Part shown: in pieces, positions 62,464 to 64,000 of the stretch
Layout of the letters: the number at the start of each line of letters is the position of its first letter
Numbering within the stretch: the first letter of the stretch is position 1
Notes under the pieces: generated by a model
Seen by the model: only the letters and a program-made list of their open reading frames with translations
Databases searched by the model: none
Told to the model about the DNA's origin: nothing
Translations under genes and position numbers: made by a program
Origin: a virus
Length of the DNA stretch: 64,000 nucleotides
IMG/VR virus record: IMGVR_UViG_3300044981_000204
Location: 56,022 to 120,021 of that record
Reading direction: 5' to 3' (one strand)

Positions 62464-62551
62464 TTGGCTCCCGCGGCTCGGTTGTTCCAACAACCAGCAG
62501 GTTCCTGGTCACAAGGACTCCTGCCCACGGCAGCGGAGTCCCGGCTCGCAG
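62464..62551 (-). promoter_or_regulatory. Structured leader R10 between two promoter-like copies
   Basis: GGTTGTT-GG-AACAACC and GGACTCC...GGAGTCC hairpins lie between two similar TANNATGGKTCTGTGAG elements (62441-62461 and 62564-62585). Duplicated promoter with hairpins between. Confidence 0.45.
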
Positions 62552-62609
62552 TTTGCTGTTGTACTCACAGACCCATCATATTACAGATTTGGGTCTAGGA
62601 TTCCGGAAT

Positions 62610-62762
62610 TTACTGCTCGACTTCCTCCTCCGGCAACGAGTCGATTAGGTCCTGGACCTTCTGCGCAGCAGTCTGGGTCATGCGAGCGGTCCACGGGACC
62701 GCGACCTCGCCGATCCCGTCTACCTCGACGCGGATCATCGTAATACACTTTGGTTTGTTCAT
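62610..62762 (-). CDS. Small protein, 50 aa
   Basis: ATG at 62760-62762, TAA at 62610-62612. MNKPKCITMIRVEVDGIGEV, then TQTAAQKVQDLIDSLPEEEV: strands then helix, typical of small phage proteins. CCGACGTATGAT motif at 62769-62780. Confidence 0.55.
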   Translation of the reverse strand: MNKPKCITMIRVEVDGIGEVAVPWTARMTQTAAQKVQDLIDSLPEEEVEQ

Positions 62763-63088
62763 ACTACGATCATACGTCGGATGTGGTGCCTGGTTTCCGG
62801 AATGTTGTTTCCTGGTTCGGGCTTCCGGGCTGGGGAGGCGGGGGGCGGGGGGCGGGGGTCCCGAAAGAGTTCACCCTCCTCGGGCGACCTGCTCTCAGGT
62901 GTTAGTCTAATAGTTCAGCCTAGGCGGCGGACGAGCGTACTCTCGGGCGGTCATCTTGGGTTTGTTTAACATAGTTAGTCCCATTTTTATTTTCCTAGTT
63001 CACCTAGGATATTCGATCCGTTCGGAGCATATGGCCCAAATTGGTCATGTGGACCACATTGGGCCACGATTTGGTCGACCACCAATCC
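62763..63088. other. Intergenic region with repeat copy 2 and a perfect inverted repeat
   Basis: 326 bases. 63007-63043 is the partner of the element at 6542-6578. TGGCCCAA (63032-63039) and TTGGGCCA (63059-63066) are a perfect inverted repeat with GGTC/GACC inside. A GGGGGGC run (62840-62860) precedes. No convincing gene; a 21-codon - frame lies near 62905-62970. Confidence 0.5.
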
Positions 63089-63520
63089 CTACCTCAGTCG
63101 CTCAGCGCCGAACACCCGGACGAGGTCCTCGATCGCGTGCTGCTTCCTCTCCTCGGCGCGCCTGCGGCGCTCGAGGACACCCATCAGCTCCTCGATCCTC
63201 AGCTCCAGGCGCCGGACCTCGGCATCGGCACCGGTCCTCCCCTCGTACGCCGCGATGGCCGCGCCGCAGTCGACCGGCTGGCTGATCTTGACCACCTTGA
63301 CGGTCTCGACCGGCCTCGCCATCCTGGCCGCGGTCTGCTTGCGAGGCGGCCGCGAGGCGATCCTCTGCCTGTGCAGCTCCTCGTTGGTTGTCTCCACCAC
63401 CTCGGCGACGCTGCCGTCATTGTTCAGCTTGGTTAGCTTCGCCGAGAGGCGGATCCTCGCGCCGCGGAGCTTGTAGTTGGACGTGAAGCCATTGTGGCGG
63501 CTTATGTTTATCGGGTTCAT
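63089..63520 (-). CDS. Basic helical protein, 143 aa
   Basis: ATG at 63520 (GGAGAA upstream). MNPINISRHNGFTSNYKLRG then a basic middle and a coiled-coil end (AEVRRLELRIEELMGVLERR). Possibly nucleic-acid-binding. Unrecognised. Confidence 0.55.
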   Translation of the reverse strand: MNPINISRHNGFTSNYKLRGARIRLSAKLTKLNNDGSVAEVVETTNEELHRQRIASRPPRKQTAARMARPVETVKVVKISQPVDCGAAIAAYEGRTGADAEVRRLELRIEELMGVLERRRRAEERKQHAIEDLVRVFGAERLR

Positions 63521-63682
63521 CTAGTTCTCCTTCGCCTTCTTCTTCAACTTCCGCAGCAACCTAATTAACTGCTTTGCTTCCTCTATCGCCGCATCAATCT
63601 GCACCTTGGTTGTTTCTACGGAAAAAGAGCCAATCGTTTGATATAGCTCCTTCGCCCCATAGTACACGGTCATCGCATCCAT
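63521..63682 (-). CDS. Small helical protein, 53 aa
   Basis: ATG at 63680-63682 with GGGAGG eight bases upstream. MDAMTVYYGAKELYQTIGSF, then EEAKQLIRLLRKLKKKAKEN: helical with a Lys-rich end. Adjacent genes on both sides within a few bases. Confidence 0.6.
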   Translation of the reverse strand: MDAMTVYYGAKELYQTIGSFSVETTKVQIDAAIEEAKQLIRLLRKLKKKAKEN

Positions 63683-63683
63683 G

Positions 63684-64000
63684 CTAATTGCCTCCCCTTA
63701 TTTTTATCTCCAACTGCCTGATCTTCTCGCTGAGCGCCGCGACCTCCGCGGCCCTCGTGCCTACCACCGGGGCAGTCGCCCTGGCGGCCATCCTCACCAG
63801 CTCCTTCCTCAGCTGGTACTTGCGCCCAGCCTTGACCGAGCGGACCCCCTGGACAGGGGGTTTGCCTAGCTCGGCTTCGACGAGGCCCAACGCGTCCGGC
63901 GCCCAGCAGGCGAGGTCCTTGGCGCCGCAATCGTAACACCACCACGTGAAGCCGCTAAACTGTGGGTCATAGGCTCGATAGATATTTAGCCCGGTGAGGT
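63684..64000 (-). CDS. Partial gene at window edge, zinc-ribbon plus coiled coil
   Basis: The frame stays open to the window end, so the 5' end is outside. Visible: FTWWCYDCGAKDLACWAPDA (three Cys), then KAGRKYQLRKELVRMAARAT and a coiled-coil end VAALSEKIRQLEIKIRGGN. A TTG at 63890 is an internal alternative start. Unrecognised family. Confidence 0.6.
   Translation of the reverse strand, partial: LTGLNIYRAYDPQFSGFTWWCYDCGAKDLACWAPDALGLVEAELGKPPVQGVRSVKAGRKYQLRKELVRMAARATAPVVGTRAAEVAALSEKIRQLEIKIRGGN

Noticed and set aside
1-64000. CRISPR arrays, IS elements, retron or DGR modules
   Set aside because: No regularly spaced direct repeats with spacers, no transposase, no reverse transcriptase and no TR/VR pair were seen.

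Overview
The window looks like part of the genome of a tailed bacteriophage of unassigned host, GC-rich overall (not computed). Support: gene-dense layout with ATGA/GTGA stop-start overlaps, a phage replication and nucleotide-metabolism set, two free-standing homing endonucleases, an M15-type endolysin candidate and dozens of tiny orphan genes. No terminase, portal, capsid or integrase is visible, so this is a fragment. A circularly permuted (two-piece) tmRNA gene hints at a lineage in which permuted ssrA genes are normal (alphaproteobacteria, some betaproteobacteria and cyanobacteria), but the host cannot be fixed from this.

Layout. 1-6.5 kb (+ strand): four proteins without recognised domains, including one of 1361 aa; two begin with signal-peptide-like sequences, and they look like virion or surface proteins. 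Everything from 6.6 kb to the end is on the - strand and converges on that module at 6.5 kb. 6.6-19 kb is the replication block: SNF2-type helicase, LuxR-type HTH protein, UvrD-like helicase, archaeo-eukaryotic primase, SSB-like protein with an acidic tail, PD-(D/E)XK nuclease and family A DNA polymerase, interrupted by GIY-YIG and LAGLIDADG homing endonucleases. 18.8-28 kb is nucleotide metabolism: dCMP deaminase, YhaM-like HD nuclease, a thymidylate synthase homologue with features of a hydroxymethylase, thymidylate kinase, a ThyX-like protein, three MazG/NTP-pyrophosphohydrolase-like proteins, a nucleoside 2-deoxyribosyltransferase-like protein carrying an SSB-type tail, a methyltransferase and a UDG-superfamily protein.

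29-38 kb holds a DUF932-type protein, a possible lysis group (M15 peptidase and tiny membrane proteins) and a sugar operon: TPR-heptosyltransferase-like protein, GmhB-like phosphatase, HldE-like heptose kinase, glycosyltransferase and two methyltransferases. The intergenic region at 38.1-38.3 kb carries 11-bp-phased CCAATATC iterons and is a candidate origin or control region. 38.4-50.8 kb holds mid-size orphan proteins, two HAD-SAK-like phosphatases, DUF2786 and SLOG proteins and several members of a repeated DNA-binding-like family. 50.8-64 kb is an array of very small genes (many below 60 codons) separated by strongly folded leaders, with the tmRNA, another structured RNA candidate and several apparent frameshifts.

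The clearest novelties are the phage-borne permuted tmRNA, a family of look-alike hairpin leaders in front of tiny genes, a paralogous family of at least six proteins sharing one C-terminal module, a recurrent CCG-N3-TANNAT promoter-like motif, and the heptose/glycosyltransferase operon coexisting with two different thymidylate-synthase-type enzymes.
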